The position numbers were made by a program, and so were the translations under genes. A stretch of 8,120 nucleotides of DNA, from contig SMXP01000024.1 of NCBI GenBank assembly GCA_004356335.1, forward strand, positions 1 through 8,120. The letters run 5' to 3'. Origin of the DNA: Alphaproteobacteria bacterium. Its GTDB lineage: Bacteria > Pseudomonadota > Alphaproteobacteria > SMXP01. This document shows positions 1 through 7,299 of this stretch, piece after piece. The notes under the pieces were generated by a model. It was not told where the DNA came from, made no database searches, and saw only the letters and a list, made by a program, of their open reading frames with translations. The stretch's first letter is position 1, and each line of letters starts with the position of its first letter.

Positions 1-22
1 ATACTATTACTCTACCAGGGTG

Positions 23-1189
23 CTAAATCGCACCGATCTCAAAAAACTCCGCTAGACCTTCGCCAAATAGGGGATAAGGGGCATCCCCTTGACCGATTGA
101 CTCTAAATCGATGCTCCCTTCCGCACTAAGACGGCGAAACAGAAACCGAAATTTTCTCATTTGCGCAAAAGGCAGTCCAAAACCGAAAGTAAAGAGCACT
201 ATAATGATGTTGACGGCGGTAAGCCAGAACACCGCCAATCCACTAACCTTGAAGCGAAAACGCAGGCCGTCCAAGGTGGTGCATCTCGCAAAATAACGAT
301 ATTCCGCAGCGCGATACCAAGCTGTGGTGAGAGAAAGAATCAAACCCACTAAAGCGTAGACGGCAATTGAAGTGACCAGAAGAACCAGCCAGGTTGTGAG
401 GGGCGACATACCCTCATCGCCATTATTGCCGCCTAACGCGAAGGGCAAATTTCCGCTCTCGGCCAGATCGCCAATCATAATGGCCAGACCACCAAAAACC
501 CCAACTAGACCAAAGACGGAAAAGAACCATGCGAAAAAAAACGCCGGATACAAGGCGCTTGCATGACCTTCAAATCTAAACTGACGATCGCCGAATGTTG
601 TGTTTTCGAACATATGCTTCGTTAACCTGAAGCGAAGAACCGGATAGGTCCAAAAAAGCGAGGCCCCTGTGATGTAGTAGAGGACGAGAGTTCTCAGGCC
701 ATAAATAAACCATGAACCCTTTAATCCAAAACGGATGCCACGCCATATTGTTCGGCTAAGGCGATACCGCTGGGCACGATATTTGGCAATACCGTATAAC
801 AGAAAGATCCCTACGTAGAAGGCAACACCGTATAAAATAATGAGCGCATCACTTTCGTTCGCTAGAAATTGAACGGCAACACTCATTCCGATCAGCGGAA
901 CGCCCAGAAGCAACACCGTCAAAAGAAAACCGAGAAATAATTCGAGACTGCGCCCGGTATATTCTAACGGTTCCTCGAGAAGATAAGTACGACTCCATAG
1001 ATACCGACGCACCCGCGTTCGACCCCAAAATCGGTAAAACGTCAAAGTAATGATGTTAAGCAGGGCATTGCGCAAGGTTATGACAAGAATGTGACGCATC
1101 TTCGACGTGGTAACAAACCGAAGATCAAGAGCTTGTAGACCGCCTGTAGTGGCGCTCTGCCCGCGCTGTGCAAATTCACTCCCTCGCAT
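23..1189 (-). CDS. DUF898 (YjgN-like) multi-pass inner-membrane protein
   Basis: The 388-residue product resembles the DUF898/YjgN family, whose biochemical role is unknown. The recognisable pieces are a juxtamembrane basic motif FYRFWGRTRVRRYLW (about residues 51-65), the RYRLSRTIWRGIRFGLKGS block (about 141-159), and the C-terminal GLPFAQMRKFRFLFRRL block (about 338-354). I count about seven hydrophobic spans, near residues 36-52, 83-103, 115-133, 161-180, 214-240, 264-290 and 319-338, so it is almost certainly an integral inner-membrane protein. Length is close to E. coli YjgN (about 400). The ATG at 1187-1189 is preceded by GGGGAG with only 3 nt of spacing, which is short; an in-frame Met at residue 31 is a possible alternative start. 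It is divergent from galU, and nothing ties it functionally to the sugar genes. Family call fairly sure, function unknown. Confidence 0.85.
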   Translation of the reverse strand: MRGSEFAQRGQSATTGGLQALDLRFVTTSKMRHILVITLRNALLNIITLTFYRFWGRTRVRRYLWSRTYLLEEPLEYTGRSLELFLGFLLTVLLLGVPLIGMSVAVQFLANESDALIILYGVAFYVGIFLLYGIAKYRAQRYRLSRTIWRGIRFGLKGSWFIYGLRTLVLYYITGASLFWTYPVLRFRLTKHMFENTTFGDRQFRFEGHASALYPAFFFAWFFSVFGLVGVFGGLAIMIGDLAESGNLPFALGGNNGDEGMSPLTTWLVLLVTSIAVYALVGLILSLTTAWYRAAEYRYFARCTTLDGLRFRFKVSGLAVFWLTAVNIIIVLFTFGFGLPFAQMRKFRFLFRRLSAEGSIDLESIGQGDAPYPLFGEGLAEFFEIGAI

Positions 1190-1276
1190 GGTCTCCCCAA
1201 TAAACCGCTGTGCAAGTCTTGCGAGTTTGCTGCTTTATCAAGCTTGTCGACCCGCCACAAACCGAGGGTTCGGTAG

Positions 1277-1301
1277 TTGGGCTTACTGCTCCGTGAGCCA
1301 A
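1277..1301 (+). repeat. Stem-loop 1 upstream of galU
   Basis: GGCTTAC (1280-1286) pairs with GTGAGCC (1293-1299) around a 6-nt loop. All seven positions pair if one U-G wobble is allowed, and TT/AA at 1277-1278 and 1300-1301 extend the stem past a bulged G. The wobble works only in plus-strand RNA; in minus-strand RNA it becomes a C-A mismatch. That mildly favours a role in a transcript running toward galU. No T-run follows, so it is not a standard terminator. Confidence 0.45.
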
Positions 1302-1358
1302 GCGATCAAACCGCCTATCGCAAATTGCACCGTGCCAGCTGCTGCCGTTGTAAAACCG

Positions 1359-1379
1359 TGCGTCAGGCCCCCTCACGCA
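1359..1379. repeat. Stem-loop 2 upstream of galU
   Basis: TGCGT (1359-1363) is complementary to ACGCA (1375-1379). Inside, AGG (1365-1367) pairs with CCT (1371-1373) across a single symmetric mismatch, leaving a 3-nt loop. The stem is nine positions long with one mismatch. No T-run follows on either strand. Confidence 0.45.
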
Positions 1380-1431
1380 GAATGGCCATACGGCTTCCCA
1401 AGAACCACCCTAATTTCAAGCTTACCGTCTG

Positions 1432-1449
1432 GCTGGAACCGATTCCAGC
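1432..1449. repeat. Stem-loop 3 upstream of galU (perfect 7-bp inverted repeat)
   Basis: GCTGGAA (1432-1438) and TTCCAGC (1443-1449) form a perfect 7-bp inverted repeat around the 4-nt loop CCGA. It lies about 170 bp before the galU start. The plus-strand downstream sequence is purine-rich rather than a T-run, so a leader hairpin or protein-binding site is likelier than a terminator. Confidence 0.5.
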
Positions 1450-1601
1450 GGAAAGAAGAAGTCTCGCTGACCAGGCACATCTTGGAATGGAATATGGCGC
1501 TCCGCAGGGCCGGAAATCCAAGGCAAAAGGCGCCTACCCCTAGAAATCCAGGCGTGGCACGGGGCCGGCAAATCTGTTACGACAAACCAGCCGATTCGCA
1601 T

Positions 1602-1610
1602 GGAGAGGGA
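1602..1610 (+). promoter_or_regulatory. Ribosome binding site of galU
   Basis: GGAGAGGGA ends 6 nt before the ATG at 1617. It is the best Shine-Dalgarno match near the galU start and fixes that start, although the frame remains open 510 nt further upstream. A second in-frame ATG two codons later (1623) is a less likely alternative. Confidence 0.7.
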
Positions 1611-1616
1611 AATCTT

Positions 1617-2495
1617 ATGGCCATGAAGCCAATTCGGAAGGCCGTTTTTCCTGTGGCAGGACTGGGCACGCGGTTTCTGCCTGCGACAAAATCCATCCCA
1701 AAAGAAATGTTAACCATTGTCGACCGCCCACTGATTCAATACGTGGTTGAGGAAGCGAAGGCCGCCGGTATCGAGGAATTCATTTTTGTCACCGGCCGCG
1801 GCAAGTCGGCAATCGAAGATCACTTCGACAAGGCCTATGAACTCGAGCAGGCCCTTGAGACGCACAACAAGCAAAAAGTTCTTGCCGATCTCAAGTCATG
1901 GTTGCCGGCCGCCGGCTCTGTCGTCTATACGCGCCAGCAAGAGCCTCTTGGACTGGGCCATGCCGTTTGGTGCGCGCGCCGCTTGGTCGGTGACGAGCCG
2001 TTTGCCGTTTTGCTGCCCGATGAAATCGTTCAACACGACGTTCCTTGTCTCAAACAATTGGTCGAGATTTATCAACAGACCGGCGGCAACGTAATCGCTG
2101 TTTTCAGCGTGCCGCGCGAGGAGACGGATCGATACGGCATATTGGATGTGGCCGGCGACGACAGTGCGGCGCTCGTCGAAGTGCGTGGATTGGTGGAAAA
2201 ACCTAGACCCGATCAGGCTCCCTCCACATTAAGCATTACGGGTCGCTATATTCTTATGCCGGAAATCTTTGAACATTTGGGCGATCACGAAAAAGGTGCC
2301 GGCGGCGAGATTCAACTGACCGATGCCATGACGAAAATGATCGGAAGATATCCCTTTCACGGCTATCGCTTTAAGGGTCAACGTCACGATTGCGGCAGCG
2401 CATTGGGATTCCTACGCGCAAATATTGCTTTTGCCTTGCAACGGGACGACCTAAAAGACGATTTGAAAGACTATATCAGGACTCTTTCGATTTAA
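1617..2495 (+). CDS. galU: UTP-glucose-1-phosphate uridylyltransferase
   Basis: GalU joins glucose-1-phosphate and UTP to give UDP-glucose and pyrophosphate in the cytoplasm, the entry step to UDP-sugars. The 292-residue protein is of normal family length. It starts with the nucleotidyltransferase signature FPVAGLGTRFLPATKSIPKE (11-30) and then has the sugar-nucleotide binding segment RQQEPLGLGHAV (106-117), the metal-binding aspartate in LLPDE (132-136), GLVEKP (191-196), and the C-terminal GGEIQLTDAM and RHDCGSALGFL blocks typical of bacterial GalU. The start was chosen because the conserved protein begins here behind a good ribosome binding site; the open upstream frame would add 170 unrelated residues and run into the divergent DUF898 gene. 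It is first in an apparent operon with ugd (36 nt downstream) and uxs, so its UDP-glucose probably feeds Ugd directly. Confidence 0.96.
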   Translation: MAMKPIRKAVFPVAGLGTRFLPATKSIPKEMLTIVDRPLIQYVVEEAKAAGIEEFIFVTGRGKSAIEDHFDKAYELEQALETHNKQKVLADLKSWLPAAGSVVYTRQQEPLGLGHAVWCARRLVGDEPFAVLLPDEIVQHDVPCLKQLVEIYQQTGGNVIAVFSVPREETDRYGILDVAGDDSAALVEVRGLVEKPRPDQAPSTLSITGRYILMPEIFEHLGDHEKGAGGEIQLTDAMTKMIGRYPFHGYRFKGQRHDCGSALGFLRANIAFALQRDDLKDDLKDYIRTLSI

Positions 2496-2531
2496 TTCGG
2501 AAACGCTCTAGTACATAAGGAATAAATTGAC

Positions 2532-3863
2532 ATGCGTATTGCGATGATTGGAACCGGTTATGTGGGACTTGTATCGGGCGCGTGTTTTTCGGATTTCGGC
2601 CACGACGTGATCTGTGTCGATAAAGACAAAACGAAAATCGCCATGCTTGAAGACGGCGACCTTCCTATATACGAACCGGGCCTTGATGCCCTGGTGGCGG
2701 ACAACGTAAAGGCCGGGCGGCTCAAGTTTACGACCGAATTGAATGAAGCGGTACCGTCTGCGATTGCCGTTTTCATTGCGGTCGGCACACCAAGCCGCCG
2801 CGGAGATGGCCACGCGGATCTGTCCTACGTTTTCGCCGCGGCGGAAGAAATAGCAGGAGTTCTCGAGGGTTATACGGTCATTGTCACGAAATCGACCGTA
2901 CCGGTTGGGACCGGTCGCCGGGTACAGGAAATCATCCGCAAACACAATTCAAAAGCGGATTTCTCCGTGGCATCCAATCCGGAGTTTCTGCGCGAAGGAG
3001 CGGCCATCGACGATTTCAAACGCCCGGATCGAATCGTGGTGGGAACGGATGACAAAAGCGCGCACTACGTCATAAAAGAGCTTTATCGTCCGCTCTACCT
3101 CAATGAAACGCCCATGCTTTTCACCAATTTGGAGACGTCTGAGCTGATTAAATATGCCGGTAACGCGTTTCTCGCCACCAAAATCACCTTCATAAACGAA
3201 ATGGCCGATCTATGTGAAAAGGTCGGCGCTGATATTCAAGACGTGAGCAAAGGAATCGGTCTTGACGGCCGCATTGGCTCCAAATTCCTCCATGCCGGAC
3301 CTGGCTACGGAGGTTCCTGCTTTCCCAAGGACACCCTAGCGCTCACCCGCACGGCGCGTGAAGCTGGAGCGCCGACGCGCATTGTCGAGGCGGTGGTAAA
3401 GGTCAATGAAGAGCGCAAGGCTGGCATGAGCAAAAAAATCATCGCCGCCTGTGGCGGTGATGTGGCCGGCAAGACCATTACCATCCTCGGTTTAACTTTC
3501 AAACCCAATACAGATGACATGCGCGATAGCCCAAGCCTTGACATTATTCCGGCACTTCAGAAAGCTGGTGCGCAAATCCGGGCCTTTGACCCGGAGGGCA
3601 TGGAAGAAGCCAAGAAATATTTGGACGGCATTGATTATTGCGATGACGCCTATCAGGCGCTGGCGGGCGCTGACGCGGTCGTCATATTGACAGAATGGAA
3701 CGAATTCCGAGCTCTCGATTTCGCACGGTTTAAGGCTGAGGTGGCACGGCCGCTTCTCATTGATTTGAGAAATATCTATGCACCGGAAGAAATGATGAAA
3801 TTAAACATTGACTATCACAGCATCGGCCGCGCCGCCGTCAAATCGGGGAGTTTGGACAAGTGA
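2532..3863 (+). CDS. ugd: UDP-glucose 6-dehydrogenase
   Basis: Ugd oxidises UDP-glucose to UDP-glucuronate with two NAD+ in the cytoplasm. The 443-residue protein has the three-part layout of the UDP-glucose/GDP-mannose dehydrogenase family: an N-terminal Rossmann fold (GTGYVGL, 7-13; D30 expected to bind NAD ribose), KSTVPVGT (120-127), SNPEFLREG (148-156), a central helix domain with SELIKYAGN carrying K207 and N211, the catalytic-cysteine motif GPGYGGSCFPKD (256-267, C263), and a C-terminal UDP-binding domain with FKPNTDDMRDSP (323-334). All expected catalytic residues are present. The ATG follows AAGGA (2517-2521) at a 10-nt spacing. The stop codon overlaps the uxs start by 4 nt, indicating translational coupling. 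Confidence 0.97.
   Translation: MRIAMIGTGYVGLVSGACFSDFGHDVICVDKDKTKIAMLEDGDLPIYEPGLDALVADNVKAGRLKFTTELNEAVPSAIAVFIAVGTPSRRGDGHADLSYVFAAAEEIAGVLEGYTVIVTKSTVPVGTGRRVQEIIRKHNSKADFSVASNPEFLREGAAIDDFKRPDRIVVGTDDKSAHYVIKELYRPLYLNETPMLFTNLETSELIKYAGNAFLATKITFINEMADLCEKVGADIQDVSKGIGLDGRIGSKFLHAGPGYGGSCFPKDTLALTRTAREAGAPTRIVEAVVKVNEERKAGMSKKIIAACGGDVAGKTITILGLTFKPNTDDMRDSPSLDIIPALQKAGAQIRAFDPEGMEEAKKYLDGIDYCDDAYQALAGADAVVILTEWNEFRALDFARFKAEVARPLLIDLRNIYAPEEMMKLNIDYHSIGRAAVKSGSLDK
3845..3850 (+). promoter_or_regulatory. Ribosome binding site of uxs inside the ugd end
   Basis: GGGGAG within the last codons of ugd lies 9 nt before the GTG at 3860. It supports GTG as the uxs start, since no in-frame ATG occurs before the NAD-binding motif. 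Confidence 0.6.
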
Positions 3864-4813
3864 AGCATGATACAAAGCGTGCGCTTGTCACCGGCGGCGC
3901 CGGTTTCATTGGATCGTTTCTTTGCCAACGGCTGCTGGCCGATGGTGCTGAGGTAATTTGTGTCGATAATTTTTTTACCGGAACCCGTCAAAATATCAAT
4001 CATCTTTTAGATAATCACAATTTCGAAGTATTACGCCACGACGTGACTTTTCCGCTTTATATCGAGGTCGATGAAATTTACAATTTAGCTTGCCCGGCCT
4101 CACCGGTTCACTATCAACACGATCCGGTCCAAACGACAAAAACAAGCGTCCACGGTGCCATAAACATGCTGGGGCTTGCAAAACGCCTAGGCGCCCGGAT
4201 CTTTCAAGCATCGACAAGTGAAGTTTACGGCGATCCGACCGTTCACCCGCAAACCGAAGACTACTGGGGCAATGTCAATCCGACGGGAAGCCGCGCTTGC
4301 TACGACGAAGGCAAGCGGTGTGCCGAAACATTGTTTTTCGACTATTACAGGCAGCACAAAATCAACATACGTGTGGCGCGAATTTTCAATACATACGGCC
4401 CCAGGATGCACCCAAACGACGGCCGCGTGATTTCAAATTTTATCGTTCAGGCTCTCCGGGGCGAGCCCATCACCGTTTATGGTGATGGATCGCAAACCCG
4501 ATCGTTTTGCTACATTGATGATCTTATCGACGGCATTATCCGCATGATGCAGGCGCCGGACACATTGACGGGCCCGCTCAATTTGGGCAACCCGCAAGAA
4601 TTGTCCATCCGCGAGCTAGCGGAAAAAGTCATCGACTTATCGGGATCCACATCAAAAATCGTCCAACGGCCCCTGCCCGAAGACGATCCCAAGCAAAGAC
4701 AACCGGATATATCAAAGGCACGCGAGCAACTTGATTGGGCGCCCGCAATTGCCTTAGACGATGGTCTGAAAAGAACGATCGCTTATTTTGACGCACTTTT
4801 CAGCAAAATCTGA
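3860..4813 (+). CDS. uxs: UDP-glucuronate decarboxylase (UDP-xylose synthase)
   Basis: Uxs decarboxylates UDP-glucuronate to UDP-xylose by an NAD+-dependent oxidation, CO2 loss and re-reduction. The 317-residue protein is an extended short-chain dehydrogenase: NAD-binding GGAGFIG (12-18), the acidic VDNFFTG segment with D36, YNLACPASPVHYQ (74-86), ASTSEVYGDP (117-126), YWGNVNPTGSRACYDEGKR (135-153) and TRSFCYIDDL (213-222). T119, E121, Y148 and K152 correspond to the catalytic Thr, Glu, Tyr and Lys of UDP-xylose synthases; Glu in the TSE motif separates these from simple 4-epimerases. Translation starts at GTG, overlapping the ugd stop as GTGA, so synthesis is probably coupled to Ugd, its substrate supplier. 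It ends 8 bp from the stop of the convergent hldD. UDP-xylose specificity is inferred from motifs. Confidence 0.94.
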   Translation: MKHDTKRALVTGGAGFIGSFLCQRLLADGAEVICVDNFFTGTRQNINHLLDNHNFEVLRHDVTFPLYIEVDEIYNLACPASPVHYQHDPVQTTKTSVHGAINMLGLAKRLGARIFQASTSEVYGDPTVHPQTEDYWGNVNPTGSRACYDEGKRCAETLFFDYYRQHKINIRVARIFNTYGPRMHPNDGRVISNFIVQALRGEPITVYGDGSQTRSFCYIDDLIDGIIRMMQAPDTLTGPLNLGNPQELSIRELAEKVIDLSGSTSKIVQRPLPEDDPKQRQPDISKAREQLDWAPAIALDDGLKRTIAYFDALFSKI

Positions 4814-4821
4814 TTATAAGA
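4814..4821. other. 8-bp junction between convergent uxs and hldD
   Basis: Only 8 bp separate the TGA of uxs (4811-4813) from the TGA of hldD (4822-4824, minus strand). There is no room for a hairpin terminator, and I found none straddling the junction. Transcripts of the two operons should overlap at their 3' ends unless stopped by Rho or inside the opposite gene. Confidence 0.7.
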
Positions 4822-5832
4822 TCAAAGATAGGGGTCGTCTTGCGTTAAATATCCTCTGACGTAATCGGCAATGCCGTCTTCCAGTGCGGTAAAGTCATCG
4901 GCGTAACCCGCAGATCGGATTTTCGACATATCAGCCTGCGTATAATATTGATATCGGTCTCGAATTTCATCCGGTGTATCGACATATTCGATGGATACCT
5001 TCCGATTTAGAGCGGCAAAGACAGCCTTTGCCAGATCTGCAAAACTACGAGCGTTGCCGGTTCCCAAGTTAAACAAGCCGGACACATGGTGATTTTTCAA
5101 TAGCCAAGACACGACCTGGCTACAGTCGCGCACGTAAATAAAATCCCTCAATTGTCCACCATCTTGGTAATCGGGATGATGAGAGCGGAACAGTGTGACG
5201 GGCTCGCCGCGCGCCACTTTAGAAAAAATTTGAGCAACCACACTTTTCATGGAGCCTTTGTGATATTCGTTGGCACCATAGACATTGAAAAACTTGAGCC
5301 CAGCCCATTGAGGCGGATGATCCCGACCGTTATCCAACTCGCGTGCGACGAATTGATCAAACAAATGTTTGCTCCAACCATACGGATTTAAGGGACGTAG
5401 GCGGTTCAGCGCCTCGATCGTACCTTCGTCGCTAAAGTCGGCGCTGCCGTCGCCATAAGTTGCCGCCGAGGATGCATAAATGAAACGTTTTTGGTGACGG
5501 CTCGCCCACCGCCAAAGGTCCCGCGAAAAAATAAAATTATTGCGAAAGATCCGATCGACATCACGTTCCGTGGTCGAAGAAATCGCACCCATATGAATGA
5601 TCACATCGACTGCGCTGTTATTTTCGTCCAAAAATGTCAGCAGATCTTCCGGAGCGACCACATGGACGATAGTGTGCTTGGCGAGATTTCGCCACTTGTC
5701 GTCATCGCCCAACCAATCGCAAACGACCACAGCCCAAATGCCGGTCTTGGTCAGGTTCGCGACCAAATTGGATCCGATAAATCCCGCACCTCCCGTTACA
5801 ACGGCAAGAGGTCCCTGTAACTGAGCTGTCAA
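4822..5832 (-). CDS. hldD: ADP-L-glycero-D-manno-heptose 6-epimerase
   Basis: HldD inverts C6 of ADP-D-glycero-D-manno-heptose to give the L-glycero sugar used by heptosyltransferases of the LPS inner core. The 336-residue extended short-chain dehydrogenase has GGAGFIG (14-20), HMGAISSTTE (80-89), SSAATYG (121-127), the catalytic pair Y151/K155 in YGWSK, FNVYGANEYHKGSMKSV (182-198, with the lysine equivalent to E. coli K178 in HKGSM), the DYQDGGQLRDFIYV block (221-234), and a C-terminal YQYYTQADMSKIR segment typical of HldD. It is slightly longer than the E. coli enzyme (310). The start is a TTG: an in-frame stop (the hldE TGA) lies two codons upstream, and no ATG or GTG precedes the NAD motif. 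It follows hldE by 3 nt as the last gene of the gmhA-hldE-hldD operon. Confidence 0.95.
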   Translation of the reverse strand: MTAQLQGPLAVVTGGAGFIGSNLVANLTKTGIWAVVVCDWLGDDDKWRNLAKHTIVHVVAPEDLLTFLDENNSAVDVIIHMGAISSTTERDVDRIFRNNFIFSRDLWRWASRHQKRFIYASSAATYGDGSADFSDEGTIEALNRLRPLNPYGWSKHLFDQFVARELDNGRDHPPQWAGLKFFNVYGANEYHKGSMKSVVAQIFSKVARGEPVTLFRSHHPDYQDGGQLRDFIYVRDCSQVVSWLLKNHHVSGLFNLGTGNARSFADLAKAVFAALNRKVSIEYVDTPDEIRDRYQYYTQADMSKIRSAGYADDFTALEDGIADYVRGYLTQDDPYL

Positions 5833-5835
5833 AAT

Positions 5836-7299
5836 TCAACTCCGAATTTTTCCGATGGTCTTTGACGTACTCGTTTCCGGCATAAGCTTTGCCAAGAATA
5901 CATCACCCCCGTAACTCTTGACAAACTCTCCGCCCACCACTTCCTCTTCCGTATAATCCTCACCTTTAATCAGAACATCGGGTCGAATGGCTTCGATCAA
6001 TTTCACCGGCGTATCTTCGTCAAATAAGACGACTGTATCGACATCGCCAAATGATGCAATAACAACCGCGCGCGCCATCTCGTTATTAATGGGTCGGTCA
6101 TCACTCTTGATGCGCCGCACCGACGCGTCCGTATTCAGACCGACGATTAATTTGTCACACGTGTCTTTGGCTTGTGCCAAAAGCGAGACATGGCCTGCAT
6201 GAATCAAATCAAAACAGCCGTTGGCGAAACCAATGCGAGCACCCGCGCTCCGCCATTGACTTACCGTCTCGGCTAATTCGTCCATCGTCTGTATTTTCAA
6301 CTGAGCGCTGTCGATTTCAGCCGCGTGGAGAGCATGCGTCAGCTCGCCTGCAGACACAGTTGCCGTGCCGACCTTTCCGACCACCAAGCTGCACGCCTTA
6401 TTCGCAAGCATCGCCGCGTCGGCAAATCCGGCACCGGATCCAAGCGCCAAAGCGAGCACCGCCATGGCCGTATCGCCGGCTCCTGAAACGTCATAAACCT
6501 CAGATACCCGATCACGGATATGCAAGACGGGTTGCGCTTTTTGAACCAGTGTCATGCCCCGTTCGGAGCGGGTTACCAGGATGGCTTGCGCATCAAGATC
6601 ATCCAATAATTTCCTGCCTGCTGTCTCGATGCTATTGTCGTCACCACAGGGAAGGCCCGTTGCATCTTCTAATTCTTTTATGTTGGGCTTAAGCAATGTC
6701 ACCCCGCTATACCGAGAGAAGTTTCGACTTTTAGGGTCAACGATAATTGGAACACTTGCCTTTTGTGCCGCATCAATCGCACTGCGCAAAACACTGTCAC
6801 CCAGACAACCCTTGGCATAATCGGACAACACCAATATCCGGGTTTCGTTGATTTCGGATTGAATGGCGGTGATCAACCGGCTGACGCTTCTTTCGTCCAA
6901 CGGGCCGGTATCTTCGCGGTCGGCCCGCAGAAGTTGCTGGCCTTGCGCGATATAGCGGGTTTTGACCGATGTGCGTCGTCCCTGCACCGTGACCAAGTCG
7001 GCTTCAAGACCGCTTTGCTGTGCAACCAGTCTAACCGCATCACGGCCCGCATCATCATCCCCGACAATGGCAGTAATTAAGGCCTGCCCGCCCAGCGACA
7101 CAACATTGCGAGCGACATTGCCTACTGCCCCCAGCATAACACGCTCGCGCTCATAGGACAGGATAGGAATCGGAGCCTCTGCCGATACCCGATCGACATG
7201 ACCATAAATATATCGGTCGATCATGATATCGCCCACGCAGAGAATTCGGACATTGGAAAAGCCATTCACGACTTGAGCAAGGTGATGAAGGCTATTCAT
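5836..7299 (-). CDS. hldE: Bifunctional heptose-7-phosphate kinase / heptose-1-phosphate adenylyltransferase
   Basis: HldE carries out two cytoplasmic steps of ADP-heptose synthesis: phosphorylation of D-glycero-D-manno-heptose-7-phosphate at C1 and, after GmhB removes the 7-phosphate, transfer of AMP from ATP. The 487-residue protein is a full-length fusion (E. coli 477). Residues 1 to about 325 are a PfkB/ribokinase-type kinase, with the motif GAVGNVARNV (57-66) and the anion-hole/catalytic GAGD (273-276, D276). Residues about 340-487 are a cytidylyltransferase-like domain with NGCFDLIHAGH (360-370; HAGH is the HxGH nucleotide-binding motif) and a C-terminal ETSTSKTIGKIR (475-486). The kinase motif reads GA where GG is common; the effect is unknown. 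Its ATG overlaps the end of gmhA by 8 nt and has no clear Shine-Dalgarno sequence, so coupled translation is likely. Confidence 0.96.
   Translation of the reverse strand: MNSLHHLAQVVNGFSNVRILCVGDIMIDRYIYGHVDRVSAEAPIPILSYERERVMLGAVGNVARNVVSLGGQALITAIVGDDDAGRDAVRLVAQQSGLEADLVTVQGRRTSVKTRYIAQGQQLLRADREDTGPLDERSVSRLITAIQSEINETRILVLSDYAKGCLGDSVLRSAIDAAQKASVPIIVDPKSRNFSRYSGVTLLKPNIKELEDATGLPCGDDNSIETAGRKLLDDLDAQAILVTRSERGMTLVQKAQPVLHIRDRVSEVYDVSGAGDTAMAVLALALGSGAGFADAAMLANKACSLVVGKVGTATVSAGELTHALHAAEIDSAQLKIQTMDELAETVSQWRSAGARIGFANGCFDLIHAGHVSLLAQAKDTCDKLIVGLNTDASVRRIKSDDRPINNEMARAVVIASFGDVDTVVLFDEDTPVKLIEAIRPDVLIKGEDYTEEEVVGGEFVKSYGGDVFLAKLMPETSTSKTIGKIRS
5840..5843 (-). promoter_or_regulatory. 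Ribosome binding site deciding the TTG start of hldD
   Basis: GGAG on the minus strand, overlapping the last codons of hldE, lies 7 nt before the TTG at 5832. It is the main support for this rare start codon. Confidence 0.55.

Larger units (their letters stand above)
1190..1616. other. Divergent intergenic region between the DUF898 gene and galU
   Basis: This 427-bp stretch has no gene I can recognise. It should hold the start signals for both flanking genes, but I see no convincing -35/-10 pair on either strand. It contains three stem-loops (1277-1301, 1359-1379, 1432-1449). It is poor in stop codons: the galU frame stays open upstream to 1107, a second plus frame is open from 1277 to 1543, and a minus frame is open from 1576 to 1283 apart from one TGA. 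The translations match nothing I know. It could be a long structured leader, a small RNA, or the remains of a decayed gene. Confidence 0.5.

Noticed and set aside
1239..1250. Adjacent HindIII and SalI recognition sites (AAGCTTGTCGAC), as in cloning polylinkers
   Set aside because: Only 12 bp match, no further vector sequence flanks them, and the surroundings look like continuous genomic DNA; treated as chance.
1352..1395. Possible group II intron domain V-like fold (AGCCGT...ACGGTT on minus)
   Set aside because: The spacing between arms is too long, the domain V bulge and tetraloop are absent, and no maturase or other intron domains are nearby.
1277..1543. 88-codon plus-strand open frame in the intergenic region
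   Set aside because: No recognisable domain, no ribosome binding site at its start, and it overlaps other equally open frames in the same stop-poor region.
1513..1550. Direct repeat GAAATCCA at 1513-1520 and 1543-1550 (30-bp spacing)
   Set aside because: Only two copies of 8 bp; too short to separate from chance and not placed like an iteron or operator array.
1107..1616. In-frame open extension of 170 codons upstream of the galU ATG
   Set aside because: GalU homologues begin at the conserved MKPIRKAVFPVAG region, a good ribosome binding site precedes 1617, and the extension overlaps the divergent DUF898 gene and matches no known domain.
2508..2945. 145-codon minus-strand ORF opposite ugd
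   Set aside because: It lies entirely within the strongly conserved ugd coding region and its immediate leader, with no recognisable domain; a shadow frame.
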